From the NCBI GenBank assembly GCA_012862575.1, contig BLSF01000019.1:434001-498000 (forward strand): 64,000 nucleotides of DNA, read 5' to 3'. The stretch is from Parietichytrium sp. I65-24A. Its lineage: Eukaryota; Sar; Bigyra; Thraustochytrida; Thraustochytriidae. Below, in pieces: positions 20,047-30,562 of this stretch. The translations under genes were made by a program, and so were the position numbers. Within the stretch, counting starts at the first letter, position 1. Every line of letters starts with the position of its first letter. The notes beneath the pieces were generated by a model. That model saw only the letters and a list, made by a program, of their open reading frames with translations, did not search any database and was not told where the DNA came from.

Positions 20047-20633
20047 CTTTCGATCTTTCGCTCTTCTCTCTCTTAATCTCTTAACCTCTCACTCTCTCAC
20101 GCTGTCTCTGCGAAAATGTGCGAGTTGCGAAGGCGAGTTGCGGATGTTTTGCGCGTGTGAATCGCGAATTTGGGCTGCGCCTGCGCTCTTCTTCTAACGA
20201 TTACTGTAGCGTTGTTAGTGTCGCTGCTGATCAAGGCGTCACAGACTGTGCACCGCAAAATGAACCGAGGACGTAGGCGGACCACCTAGCTGCAGTAGGA
20301 GAGAGGCTAGCTGCCCTAGCCACTCACGGAGTCTGCGCTGCTGTGAGGCCGCACCCTAACCCATGGACCGGGACCCTAAGAATAAATCGTTGTTCATTTT
20401 GACGAACAATTCTCTGATCGTGTATTGGACTACATTTATACTGTAACACACGTGTAGGGTTGGACCAAAAGTTTGACGAACATACACCCCCACAAGAGCG
20501 TTTATCGAGGGGATTTCAAAGTTGGCATTTGGTTTTGAATTTGAATTGATTTGAACGAGGAAGACGTCAACACAGTCAAAGCAGTCAACACGCAAGATGC
20601 ACTGGTGCACCAGAGCTTTGCGAGGGTGAGACC
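20047..20633. other. 5' flank of the transposon gene; no clear terminal inverted repeat
   Basis: This gap contains CT-rich sequence at 20050-20105 (the NDUFB9 promoter side) and the probable left end of the mobile element. The 16-mer at 20441-20456 recurs with two mismatches, in the same orientation, at 24918-24933 beyond the transposase gene. I could not find a convincing inverted repeat by eye. Confidence 0.5.
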
Positions 20634-23600
20634 ATGGAGGAAACTGACAAGACGAAGACGGCACAGCGGCCATCCGTATCATGCCAGGAAACCTTCTTGG
20701 CCGCAATGAAGTTGGAGAGTGGAAAAGAGTTTTGGATCTTGAAGTCCGGAAGCCAAGGTTGCGTTTTCAAGCTGTGCGCAGGAGACCGAGTTTGTTGCAA
20801 TTGTAAGAAGGGATTCCAAGGAACTGCTTTGAACTTTCATAACCTACAAGCTCACACCAAAGCCTGTCACACAAATTGCGAGCAAAATGGTGAGATGAGG
20901 GTTCGAACTCAGACAACGTTGGCAGGTTTCTTTCAAGTTTCCAAGCCACTAGCAGAACCAGATTGTAATAGTACAGACAAAGCGACCGCGAACCGAGTCG
21001 ATCACGAAGGTGATCGCGATTCTGATCGCGATTCTGAGAACTTGGAAGTTCACTCAGTGTCAAGTGGTGCAACGGAAGACGAGCCAACAGCAAACAATGT
21101 GAGGGACGCCGGAACATCATCTCATGATTTTCGAGAGTGCCGCGGCCTTGAGATCCCGCTTGCGGCCAACGATTTTCTAATGCTAGATCTTGTGGGAGAT
21201 AGCTTGCATGGAACGTGAGCATACGTGATGACCGAGTTTGGTTCAATAGTAAAGAATGCGAGCGGTGGTCGCGCGATGTGTGCGAAATGTGTAAGAGCCT
21301 ACGTGGCCTTGCCAAGTACAAAAAGTGCATGGAGATTGCCGCTCTGCACAACGAGCGTGTGCTGAGCTCCACACACAATCACTCCATTCCTTCCCATCGC
21401 CAAGTTTCTTCTCGAGCAGTGGAGTGGCGGGAGAAGCTTGCAGCTTCACGACTACAACTTTTCATTGCTCGAAGTTCCCTCAGCCAATCCCTTGCAATAA
21501 ACGAAGGCAAGTCTTTGATCATTTCTGCTGCTGCTGAGTCGGATGTACCGCGAATGGCAGCTTTGCTTTCCGATGGCTTGCGGCGAAACCAGAAACCATC
21601 AACACTACTCAAGCGCATCTTCGCGGCGCGACAAGGAATAGGGATACCTCGCCCAAACGCGCAGAATTTTTCTGAAAAGCATCTCGAGCAAGCCGTCTTG
21701 CTCTACCGTCTTGGGGGTCCTAAGGCCTATTATGCTCTGAAAACCGCCATGAACCTGCCATCCGCTGACTACCTTCATGATCACTATATCAGCAAAACTC
21801 CAGCTTTTCGTGGTTCCGCTCTTGAGTACCGAAGGGACACGCTTCGCGAAAATATGGATCTGCATTTTGCAAAAGCAGAACAACCTAAGCAAAAGTGCAC
21901 GTGGGTATTGATGACTGACTGCGTAGCAATCGAAGAACGCCTTCGGTGGGAGAGTAAAACTGACTCGGTCTTCGGGTTTTGTAGCTGGTGTTCAGCTTGT
22001 GGTACTCGAATCAAGGGTCGAGCAACATTGGAGCGCTGGCGGACAATGCTGGCAAGTGGGGAGCTACATCTGGCAAAGGAAGCGCTCGTTGTCGCGATTG
22101 GACCCAATCGAGCATTTGAACACTCCATAAAGCCATTGCTGGTGCTCGGCGTTTGCAAGAAGGTCGCTGCGGACAAGGTGGCCGAGCTGCTCTCTGATGC
22201 GGCGAATATATGGGAGACTAGTTACGCAGAGAAGTTTGGCCCGCTGACAACAATATCAGCCGACAGTGGTGGCCCATTCGGACGTGCACGGGACTGTATG
22301 TCGCGATTTGGGCCACGTGACACCTGTCCATGGCAAGCATCTCTTCAAAATTTGCGCTTCTTTGACATGAACTTCACGGAGACTGGGGCAGTTTTTGGTT
22401 CGGATGACAAGAACTGTTGCAAAGCAGTTCGGCGGAAATTGAAGTCAGTGCAGGGAATGCGGGTCGAGGACACCGCCTGTCTTGGTAGAGATGACCTCAG
22501 GGCACTTTTTACCATCAAGAAGCTGACACCAAAGCAAATTGACGAAATTTTAGATCCCGCGGATGAGCAGAACGTGCCTGCAGTGGCACAAATGTTTCGG
22601 GCCATTGAGTCTATCGACGACGCGTGCTTAGAGGAGTGGGTCAAGACAGCAAAGCAACCAAGACGAACGCATGTCAAGATTCTCGCGAAAAGGTTTCCTG
22701 TCGTGAAAGGGCTTTGCACGAGCCTCCGTGTGCACATGTTTCCCGACCCCAACGAGACAATTGAGGAGCAACTCATCGCATTGAGCAGAATGGCTCACAT
22801 CATATTGTACATGTACGCGTACTTCAAAAATGGCTTTCTCGCAAGTCAGAGTTACAAGAGCCTCGTGAGCATGGTTCGCTCTCACTATCACGCCGTTGCA
22901 GCCTCAATGTGGCTTGAGTGTGATGAGCATTTTGTCTTCTTGAACTGTGATGGTCGTTTGGAGGACTTCTTTGGGACGCTGAGGGCACTTGTTGCAGCGC
23001 AACGCAACTTTGACCTTCTTCAATTGTCTGAACGCGTTTCCATCGCGGCGTCTATCGAGCGAATATTTGCGTCACATCCCGAGCCCCGCCGCAAGTATCG
23101 GCGCCTGCATACATCCAACGACCACTGGAATACAACAGCCATGATGCAGCGGAGCAAGTTGACAAATTTTTCTCTCGCACAGATGTGGCGGAAGGGTTGC
23201 GAGAGTGCGACGGAGGTGCTTGCTGCAGCTGGTTTCAAGATTGATTGGCAGAATTTTAATGCGGCCGGGAAGAACCATGCCAGGTCACTCGTTCATCCGC
23301 TTGGAATGAACGAAGAACTTGAGGACGACAAGGACGAGGAAGAGGACGGCGGAGGTGACGGCAGAAGCGACCAGGTAGAGGAGACTTTGGAGAACGACAC
23401 GGAAGATGACGACCTTTATGCTGGAGCACAGGTACGGCTGAGCAACGATGAGGATGACGCTGCCGAGAACGCACGCGATGTTGAGGACATGATTGTTGAC
23501 ACAGAGCTAAGCTCGTCAAATATTTTTATAAATGTCGATGGAGTACCAATTCGGAAAGCTCGTCTTCTCAAAGAGATTTTCGCTCTGGACTTTGGATCTA

Positions 23601-24712
23601 AAAGGAGCAACGACAGACTGAAACGAGTGCGCTACATTCGTCGCACGGAACGCAGCGTGGACCTTGACGAGGATCCCATTGAGCGATTCTGCGTCGGTGA
23701 TCTAGCTGCCTGCCTGGTCCGTTTACCTGCCCTTAATGGCTCCTTGGTTTCTCTCGCCATCCTCAAGTGCACGACGCTTAAGAAGGGTAACACCAGCTTT
23801 TGGAGTGTTAACGTGTCTACGCTGGGTTCAAGCGGCTCCCTGAAGGTCACTGGGTTCCTGCAGAACTTCAAAGTCGCAGAAGCAGATGTCAACACATTTG
23901 AATCCTTTCACACCCTGGACAACCCGGTGAAAACTGTAAAGATCACTGGCATCGCCACACACATGGTCCCGTTCCGGCCGAAATGCATTCTCGTGGACGA
24001 TAAGTTTGGCTATCGCATATCGAGGGATGATCTGGCCGCCATGTATGCCACGTTGCAGCTTGCCAATAAGCCATTGGAAATGAAGACAGATCTCCTCCAG
24101 TCTCATCCTTTCGCGGGATTGGACGAGAGCACGGCGGAGTTCGCGGAGAAGTCTGAGGCAAGCGTCCTTGGGGCTCAGACAGGACAACGAGCATTTACCT
24201 GCGGTGTGTGCAATGTTGGTGTCAAGTCCACGTATTTGCTCTCGCATATTGCCAAACATATTCTAGAGCATGATCTTGGGGAGCTCGTTTGCGGGGCTTG
24301 TGGTGGACCGGCTGAGAAGTGCACATTGTCAGCTCAAAACGTACGTGGCGAGTTCCGAGCTACGGTCCACTGTCGTCGAGTGGGTTCGTTCCCTGTGAGT
24401 ATGTCTGTGGCGAGCAAGAGAAGTGCGTCGAACCCTGGGACGAACGCAATTCTACCTTGTCCAATGTGCAGGGACGATTCTGATTCAGATAATTGGCTTC
24501 AGTGGAAATACAACATGGCGGCACATTATAAGAGAGCTCATCCAGAAGAACCGATGCCTGCTTTGGTGTCAGTCTGTGATAAAGAGGTCAGTTTGGAGAT
24601 AACCGATGATGAGAAGCAAGCAGTTCTGAACTTCAGTCCAGTATCCACTGGGCTTGGTACAAAGCGGAAAGCGAGCTTGCAGCCGATCCCACCAAAAAGA
24701 TCAAAGTCTTAG
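20634..24712 (+). mobile_element. DNA transposon gene: BED-like finger + DDE-type (RNase H-like) transposase with C-terminal zinc fingers
   Basis: Two adjacent frames form one gene: 20634-21214 plus 21250-24712, if a 35-nt GTGAGC...AATAG intron is removed (phase 2, reading continues exactly), giving 1347 residues. An 83-nt alternative ending at 21297 also keeps frame. The first part has a Cys/His finger (CCNCKK...NLQAHTKACH) and a PIP-box-like QTTLAGFF (residues 93-100). The second part has candidate catalytic acids in VLMTDCVAIEERLRW, TISADSGG and CDGRLEDFFGTLRALVAA, the last resembling the 'RLE.FFG.LR' glutamate motif of transposase-like proteins common in basidiomycetes (from memory). An acidic spacer, then Cys/His pairs (CGVC...H, CGACGG, CPMC...HYKRAHP) and a basic KRSKS end follow. 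The superfamily is uncertain. The frame is otherwise intact, so the element may be recently active. Confidence 0.75.
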
Positions 24713-24997
24713 TCAAATCGCAAAGAGTCCTTCGAAAAACTTCAATTTTCAATTTGATTTTTAAGCTTGGTTGAGATTGGTACTGGTACAGAGCGCTTTG
24801 CACAATGGACACTCCTGAGTCGTTTGGGAGGCTTTCGAGGGCAGCGAAGAGCACTCAGCGGTACTTTCAGGAAAATTAGAAAAAAGTCGGGAAAAGTTAG
24901 ATCTGAGGAGTAAAACACTGTAACCCACCTGTAACCCACACATTTATGAGAGTCATGGGAGACGGGTGATAATCTGCATTGCTTCTCCGCAAGAAGA

Positions 24998-25035
<38 letters not shown>

Positions 25036-25102
25036 AAGAGAGAGAGAGAGAGAGCGAAAGTGTGCTTCCTTGGCGGGAAGAGTGCGATGGTAGCGTAGTT
25101 CC
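24713..25102. other. transposon right flank and promoter of TTL-like gene, with (GA)n tract
   Basis: TGTAACCCAC occurs twice in tandem at 24921-24941. A (GA)n microsatellite follows at about 24997-25053, ending 50 bp before the next start codon. The right boundary of the mobile element should lie here but was not located. Confidence 0.6.
24997..25053. repeat. (GA)n microsatellite
   Basis: A nearly pure GAGAGA tract interrupted by two GCGAAA steps lies in the probable leader of the TTL-like gene. Confidence 0.9.
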
Positions 25103-27535
25103 ATGGGCCGGCGCAGCAAGGCGCGCGAGGGCGGTGCGCCAAGACGGTGGAGCTGGCGTTGGCTGCTGCTCATCCTGCTCTCGCTGAGCGCGTTCCAACT
25201 CGTCGCGTACTTCCGATGGTCCCACGCGTCCGCGCTGCACGCCGCGGACTCCTCCTACCTCTCGCGCACCGCAGCACAACGCCTCTCCAGCTCGCCGAGC
25301 CGCGCGAACGACGAGGCAGACTCCGGCATGGACGAGGACGAGGACGAGGCAGACGCCAAGTTGGCGTCCGCGGACTCGGAGAGCTGGGACGAGGACGGTG
25401 GCGGCTCGGCGGGGACGGAGGACGACACGGGAGATGGGACGGAGAACGCGGGAGAAGAAGGCGACACGGGACCGACGGGGTGGGCGGTGCTGATGGAAGG
25501 CAGCGAGGATGCGATGCGAGCATGGGCAGGGCCGATGAAGAAGTGGGAGATGGTTCCCGATGACAAGATGCGCGACTGGCTGGACAAGGCGGCGGAGGCG
25601 GCGGAGGCGGAGAGAACGCGGGCAAGTGTGGGCGAAGAGCAGCAGCGAGTACCGTTTGAGAAGAGGTACAAAAGCATTCAGCAGAAAATCGAGGCGTTGA
25701 GTGTGATGATCGACAACTTACGAGAAGAGATGCTCGACGGGGCTTTTACAGACGCCTTGCATGAGGCTCTGATTGGGCCGGTGGGGCCAAACGGGCCTGA
25801 GGACAATGGCGGGTATGAAGCGCAGAACAGAGGTGCTCTGTCGCAGTCGGACGACCACGCTCAGAGGCGACCCTCTGAGAAAGCCGGCGCGTCGGTCGAC
25901 ACTGAACTTTGCGATACGTGGAGAAAGGCAATCAAGCCACCACCTGGAGCCAGCAAGGTCTTGTATACTGTGCTGGAGAGCGTTCCACCGGAGCATGCTC
26001 AGACTTGGGCCGGCGCTTTGGAGACAAAATCAGTTGCAACTCCGTTCTCGCAAGCCGCTGCCACAGAGGCCAAAGGCTTCTCGCGATTACTAATTCTGCC
26101 GTGGACACTGGAGTCCAGCGGCTTTAACATGGACCAGCTGGCTACAAAGGCGTTTGAGTACCCTGTGCTGGTGAATAGGCTTTTGAGATCTGACTTGCAG
26201 CGCTGGCCTCTCGCCTCTTTGCGCCAGGATCAGTACTCTGCACTGCGCAAGTACTTTGAAAGTCATGGCTGCAGCTTAAACGACGCTGGGATCATTCCAG
26301 CAACTTTTGATGTAACGCAAACCCTTTCTGATTGCACGGCGCTGTTCTCAACCTTTTCAGATGAAGCAGAACAAGACGTTCCATGGTTGGTGAAGAATTA
26401 TGCGGTCAGCAACTGCGCAGGGGCAGGCGGAGCGTGCTTCCAACTTGGGAGTCGACCTTTGATGGTAGTACGCGGCCTTGCAGCTCTGCGAAAGCAATTC
26501 GGCCTGTGCGGGCAGGAGCTTTCCCGATTGTCTCCTCTTCTCGTTCAGCGCGCAGTCCTTAGCCCGCTATTGATCAGAGGAAAGCGAATGAAACTCCACA
26601 GCCTTGTAATGGTGAATTCAGTCTTTCCGTGGCGGGCATATTGGACTAAAGGCTACGTTAGTCTATCAGTGAACCAAGTGCAAGACCCGGCCTCCTTCGC
26701 GGGCGCAGCTGTGAGCTCGGGAAACGCTGTCGATCAGGAGTCCACGGATCCAAGGCAACAACGGCAAGCGAACCTCTTGTCCGGATCAGATGAGAGTCCA
26801 ATTTGGCTTGCGACTCGCTTCGATGAGCATTTGGACTCGTATGGCTTGTGCGGAGAGAAAGGGGAAGCGTGCAAGCTTTTGTGGGAGAGGGTTAAGAATA
26901 TCTTGCGTATGCTCGTTCACGCGTCCAAGTTTATCGCAGGGGACACGGCCCCGGCCTCTTCGGAAAACCAACCCAAGCTGGCGTTTCAAGTGTTTCGCGT
27001 TTCGTTCTGGATCACCGAAGACCTGTGGCCAGTCTTGCACAGAGGCACAATCGATATGAGCGCGATCTTGGAGAAGATTGGATCTAACAAGGCGCTGCAA
27101 ACCTATGTTGAATTATTGCTGAGTCAAGCCGTAAAAGTCACTGCAGAGGGTGGTACCAGTGAGGTATGGTCTGCGCTCTACGATGAGCACAAAGAAATGT
27201 GTGTACAAAAGAGCCGAGACTTTAATCCATGCTCAGACCTGCGCCGCCCTCCACTCCATAGCAAAGTCCAAAAATTGAGCGAAGAACGTTCGAAAGCAGG
27301 AAAAGGGCAGGAAAACGCTGAGGACGAGGATGAAGACGACGGGGATGTCACGGAAGACGACAATGAGGAGGAGGAGGATAGCAGCAACATGGCCGCCTCT
27401 AATTCTGGCGCACTAGGCGCTATCGAAGATAGTGTTGCGGTGGTCGCTGACTCTTTCGCAGAAATGACAAGTCCAAAAAGTCCGCTCCCGATGGAGCGTC
27501 GTGGCCCACACATTCCTATGGATTCTGCTGCATGA
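25103..27535 (+). CDS. type II membrane protein with degenerate tubulin-tyrosine-ligase-like domain
   Basis: The 810-residue protein starts at ATG 25103. A short basic cytosolic tail precedes one signal-anchor helix (about residues 18-37, WRWLLLILLSLSAFQLVAYF), so the bulk should be luminal. Residues about 70-125 are an acidic linker, 165-220 a coiled segment. From about 330 to 700 the order of motifs mirrors the TTL ATP-grasp fold: a YPVLVNRLLRSDL segment, IIPATF, WLVKN (TTL has W-x-x-KP), then LLVQRAVLSPLLIRGKRMKL (TTL: VQ-Y--NPLLI-G-KFD-R) and a WRAYWTKGYVSLS strand. The Asp and Arg normally after PLLI-G-K-F are replaced (KLHS), suggesting lost or altered catalysis. The C-terminus is acidic. 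A luminal TTL-like protein cannot act on cytosolic tubulin, so another substrate or a pseudoenzyme is inferred. Confidence 0.7.
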   Translation: MGRRSKAREGGAPRRWSWRWLLLILLSLSAFQLVAYFRWSHASALHAADSSYLSRTAAQRLSSSPSRANDEADSGMDEDEDEADAKLASADSESWDEDGGGSAGTEDDTGDGTENAGEEGDTGPTGWAVLMEGSEDAMRAWAGPMKKWEMVPDDKMRDWLDKAAEAAEAERTRASVGEEQQRVPFEKRYKSIQQKIEALSVMIDNLREEMLDGAFTDALHEALIGPVGPNGPEDNGGYEAQNRGALSQSDDHAQRRPSEKAGASVDTELCDTWRKAIKPPPGASKVLYTVLESVPPEHAQTWAGALETKSVATPFSQAAATEAKGFSRLLILPWTLESSGFNMDQLATKAFEYPVLVNRLLRSDLQRWPLASLRQDQYSALRKYFESHGCSLNDAGIIPATFDVTQTLSDCTALFSTFSDEAEQDVPWLVKNYAVSNCAGAGGACFQLGSRPLMVVRGLAALRKQFGLCGQELSRLSPLLVQRAVLSPLLIRGKRMKLHSLVMVNSVFPWRAYWTKGYVSLSVNQVQDPASFAGAAVSSGNAVDQESTDPRQQRQANLLSGSDESPIWLATRFDEHLDSYGLCGEKGEACKLLWERVKNILRMLVHASKFIAGDTAPASSENQPKLAFQVFRVSFWITEDLWPVLHRGTIDMSAILEKIGSNKALQTYVELLLSQAVKVTAEGGTSEVWSALYDEHKEMCVQKSRDFNPCSDLRRPPLHSKVQKLSEERSKAGKGQENAEDEDEDDGDVTEDDNEEEEDSSNMAASNSGALGAIEDSVAVVADSFAEMTSPKSPLPMERRGPHIPMDSAA

Positions 27536-27772
27536 GTTCGCACCGTTGTATTGCGAAGGATTCACTTTTATTCAGAGGAAAAGTTGTTTGGGAAAGAGTT
27601 ATCAACACAAGTCGATGAGCAAGTAAAACTGGTTGTTAAAATATCGAAACACACAAGTGTGACACGAGAGCAATATTCTGTTCGTATCGCTGCCTGCTCC
27701 GAGAGAGTCGTTTACATTCTTTGTTTCTTTCCTCAGGGGGCGATCTGCCCGCTTAATTGCACTTTCAGCAGC

Positions 27773-29248
27773 TTAGTTCTGCTTGCGCTTGGAGTATCGC
27801 ACCCGCACAGGCTTCGAGTCGGGGCCGATGACACCAAACGCCTGCTGGAAGTCCATGCCTGGTAACGAGTCAATAAGCTCCATATCATACTCGCGAAACA
27901 TGAGCGCCATGATGAGAGGAATCTCGAGCATGGCCAGGGAGTATCCGGAGCACTTGTGCCTGCCAGCTGAAAATGGCACCCACGCATACTTATGGCCATT
28001 TATCGTGGGTGAGAGCCCTGCTCCGGATCCGAGAAACCTCTCCGGCTGAAATTGCTCGGGATTCTGGTGCACCTTTGGGTCCATGTGGCGCATGGCAAAA
28101 TGAAGTCCGACCAGCATCCCCTTTGGAAGCAAATACCTCTTACCTGACTTGCTTGTGAGCACGGTGTCCGATTGAGCCTGTCTCCACGCAATCGAGTAGG
28201 TGCGTAGGCGCAGGGTCTCTTTCAAGGCAGCTGTAAGGTACTGCAAGGTATCGTAGTTATAATGGCCGCCTTCGTCTGGTTGGCTGGCAAACGCCCCGTC
28301 CACCTCTGCATAGGCTCTGGCCTTGGCTTTCTGGTCAGCGAGAACCAGGCCAAAGGCCCAAACCGTGGAAGGAACGCTGTTGCCCATGGACCCCCAAAAT
28401 GCAGCAGTGGCAAATTTGGCTGTCAGCTCTGGGTCTTCGTGCTCGGTGACCTCGTCATAGAACCCAGTCACGGGTCCCATCGCCTTCCCGCCGCTCTTAG
28501 AGTCACGGACCATCTCCTCAAACAGAGTGTATGCCTTTTTGACTCCGTCTTCTACTTGAGGCACGCGATGGCCGCGTAGCGCTTTCCCAAAAAAGTTGTC
28601 GATATCCTCAAAAGCCTTGAAGAGATGCGGGTTCTCCTTAATGTTCGCGCGATCGCCGAACAGGGACTCCGTCATTGGCCAAAAGATGACTTGCCCAAAC
28701 TCACGCAGGTCCATCTCACCTTTCTCGCCTAGCACTTGTTTCATGTACACTTGAAGCCGAGCCCCGATAATGTCCGCGAGCTCTGCATTGTTGTTGATGA
28801 GGTATTTTCTCAGCCCCCCGATTGCGTTCTGCTCATGCCTATCCAATTGATCCGGACGCATTTGGAAAATATTCTTGTTCACCGACATGTTGGCCGTTTG
28901 CGGGGTGCCAAACTCTTGGTCATACGTGAGCACGTCCTCAAACATGCTCACATCGCTGAGGACCGCGTACTTGTACCCATTTCCGCGATCCACTACAAAG
29001 ATCTCCGGATGCGACTGTGCAGCTTTGAGAAGAAAGTTAATGGGATTCGACGACAACTCCTTTGTCCCCTTCACAACAGGCGGCAGTGCTGCCTGCTGCA
29101 CATCCTGCGCGGTGTAAGTTGCCGAAACCTGCAGTGGCTTCACATCCTGGCCCCGCTTCGCGAACGGGCATCCACCATCCTGCTTCTCCGACCCTGAAAT
29201 CGGGCATGACCCGTGGAGCTGCTTGGCCAATTTCTCAATTCTCTCCAT
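27773..29248 (-). CDS. cytochrome P450, CYP7/CYP8/CYP51-like clan
   Basis: The 491-residue protein starts at ATG 29248. It has no N-terminal membrane anchor; the start is hydrophilic with CPISG and CPFA cysteines. The K-helix ExxR is KETLRLR (Glu344, Arg347), the PERF motif is QPERF (402-405) and the heme loop is FSAGRHKCSG with Cys433 as thiolate ligand; its His in place of the usual Arg is also seen in CYP51. In the I-helix (about 281-300, FWGSMGNSVPSTVW) the canonical acid/alcohol pair for O2 activation is missing, as in CYP8A1-type isomerases. The reaction could be sterol, oxylipin or prostanoid-like; the sequence does not decide. The gene is convergent with the TTL-like gene (237 bp). 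Confidence 0.88.
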   Translation of the reverse strand: MERIEKLAKQLHGSCPISGSEKQDGGCPFAKRGQDVKPLQVSATYTAQDVQQAALPPVVKGTKELSSNPINFLLKAAQSHPEIFVVDRGNGYKYAVLSDVSMFEDVLTYDQEFGTPQTANMSVNKNIFQMRPDQLDRHEQNAIGGLRKYLINNNAELADIIGARLQVYMKQVLGEKGEMDLREFGQVIFWPMTESLFGDRANIKENPHLFKAFEDIDNFFGKALRGHRVPQVEDGVKKAYTLFEEMVRDSKSGGKAMGPVTGFYDEVTEHEDPELTAKFATAAFWGSMGNSVPSTVWAFGLVLADQKAKARAYAEVDGAFASQPDEGGHYNYDTLQYLTAALKETLRLRTYSIAWRQAQSDTVLTSKSGKRYLLPKGMLVGLHFAMRHMDPKVHQNPEQFQPERFLGSGAGLSPTINGHKYAWVPFSAGRHKCSGYSLAMLEIPLIMALMFREYDMELIDSLPGMDFQQAFGVIGPDSKPVRVRYSKRKQN

Positions 29249-30562
29249 CTCGCCAGCCCAATGATCTGCGACCTCGTCGAGGTGAAATCAGCCTTTCGTT
29301 CGCTTCTGTCTTCTATCTTCTATTGCTTCCTTCCTTCCTTCCCAGCAGCGCGAATACACCGTTCTGGAACTACTCGATCGCTCACCTGTCGCTCTGTCCA
29401 ATCTTGCCTCGCACTCTCATGCACAGCCAATCTCCGTTTCCAATTGCAACTAACTCTCTATCTCTCTCTCTCATTTCTCTCTTTCCTTCAATGAACATCA
29501 TTACAGAACAACACTTGCAATGAACAGAATTCTATTGCGAATTGCGAGAATTAGGAGATAGGACAAACGCCTTTCACAGATTTTCACAGTCTCGGCTACC
29601 GCTCGTTCACTAGCACTCGCTTACTCGCGCACGTAATCCCGCCTACCGCTCGCCAACTTACCAGTTAGCTACTGGAACCGTTGATGTGCAGAACCGGCCA
29701 CGGAGCCCTCGAAGAACCCAAATCCTGGACATGCCAAGGGAGCCAAGGGTTACAGAATGAAATGAAGAGATCCGGCTCCACGAACAAGACAGAACAAAAC
29801 GAACAATTGCATCCTAAGTACTCTGGTGCTCTAAGACAGCCAGTAGCACTCTCTTAGCCAACGCAAAGGTACCTTCAGCAGTGCTACCTTTCAAACTAGC
29901 AAGCTCTTATGCAGTGCGCAGTGTTGGGAAAAGTTGGGAAGGTGAAAAAAGTGTGCTCCCAGGTCGCCTGCGTACACCTAAACGTATGTATTACACTACC
30001 AGATACGCTATATGATAGACTATATAACGCGGTGTGCATCGTCTAGAGTGCGAAGTGTGTGTTGTGGCGCGCAGCAAAGAAGGGTTGGTGGAAGATTACG
30101 GTAGGGAAGTAAGGCACAGAGTGCGCAGAGCAAAAAGTTTGGATTTGACTCAGAGGCAGGACGAGTACAACTACGGCGGAGGTTTTACATTAGCGCTCGG
30201 GACTCGGTGACCGAGTCGTGCGCAGCGCTGGAAGGAAGAGAGCGAGTGGATGCTAAGAAGTACAGGCACAAGGCACAACAAGCTCAAGACTAGGATTTAG
30301 AACGAGAGAGTACAAGGCATTGGAATCAGACGTGGCCGTGAAGTGTGGAAATTGCACATCCTGCTCGCCAACAAAAGCGTGGCACCCCGAGCTGTGCAGC
30401 CCAACAGCCGCGTTTCCCATCTTAGCCGAACGTTCGGTGCTAATCAATTGCAGATTCGCTTCATCTCTTCCTAGGCTACTCCGGAACGGGGTATAAATTC
30501 CAGTGGTGAGTAAACGGGATTTCGCAGAGAACCAGCACAGGTGAACCAAACCCAAGGCCAGA
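29249..30562. other. 1.3-kb divergent intergenic region, nothing recognised
   Basis: CT-rich stretches lie at about 29300-29345 and 29455-29490 close to the P450 start. The remainder has no coherent frame, tRNA or repeat I can identify. Confidence 0.45.

Noticed and set aside
20352-20378. CCCTAA-like words suggesting an internal telomeric repeat
   Set aside because: Only three imperfect, non-tandem copies; not a telomeric array.
20767-21378. 203-codon minus-strand frame within the transposon
   Set aside because: Antisense to the zinc-finger/PIP-box part; no recognisable domain.
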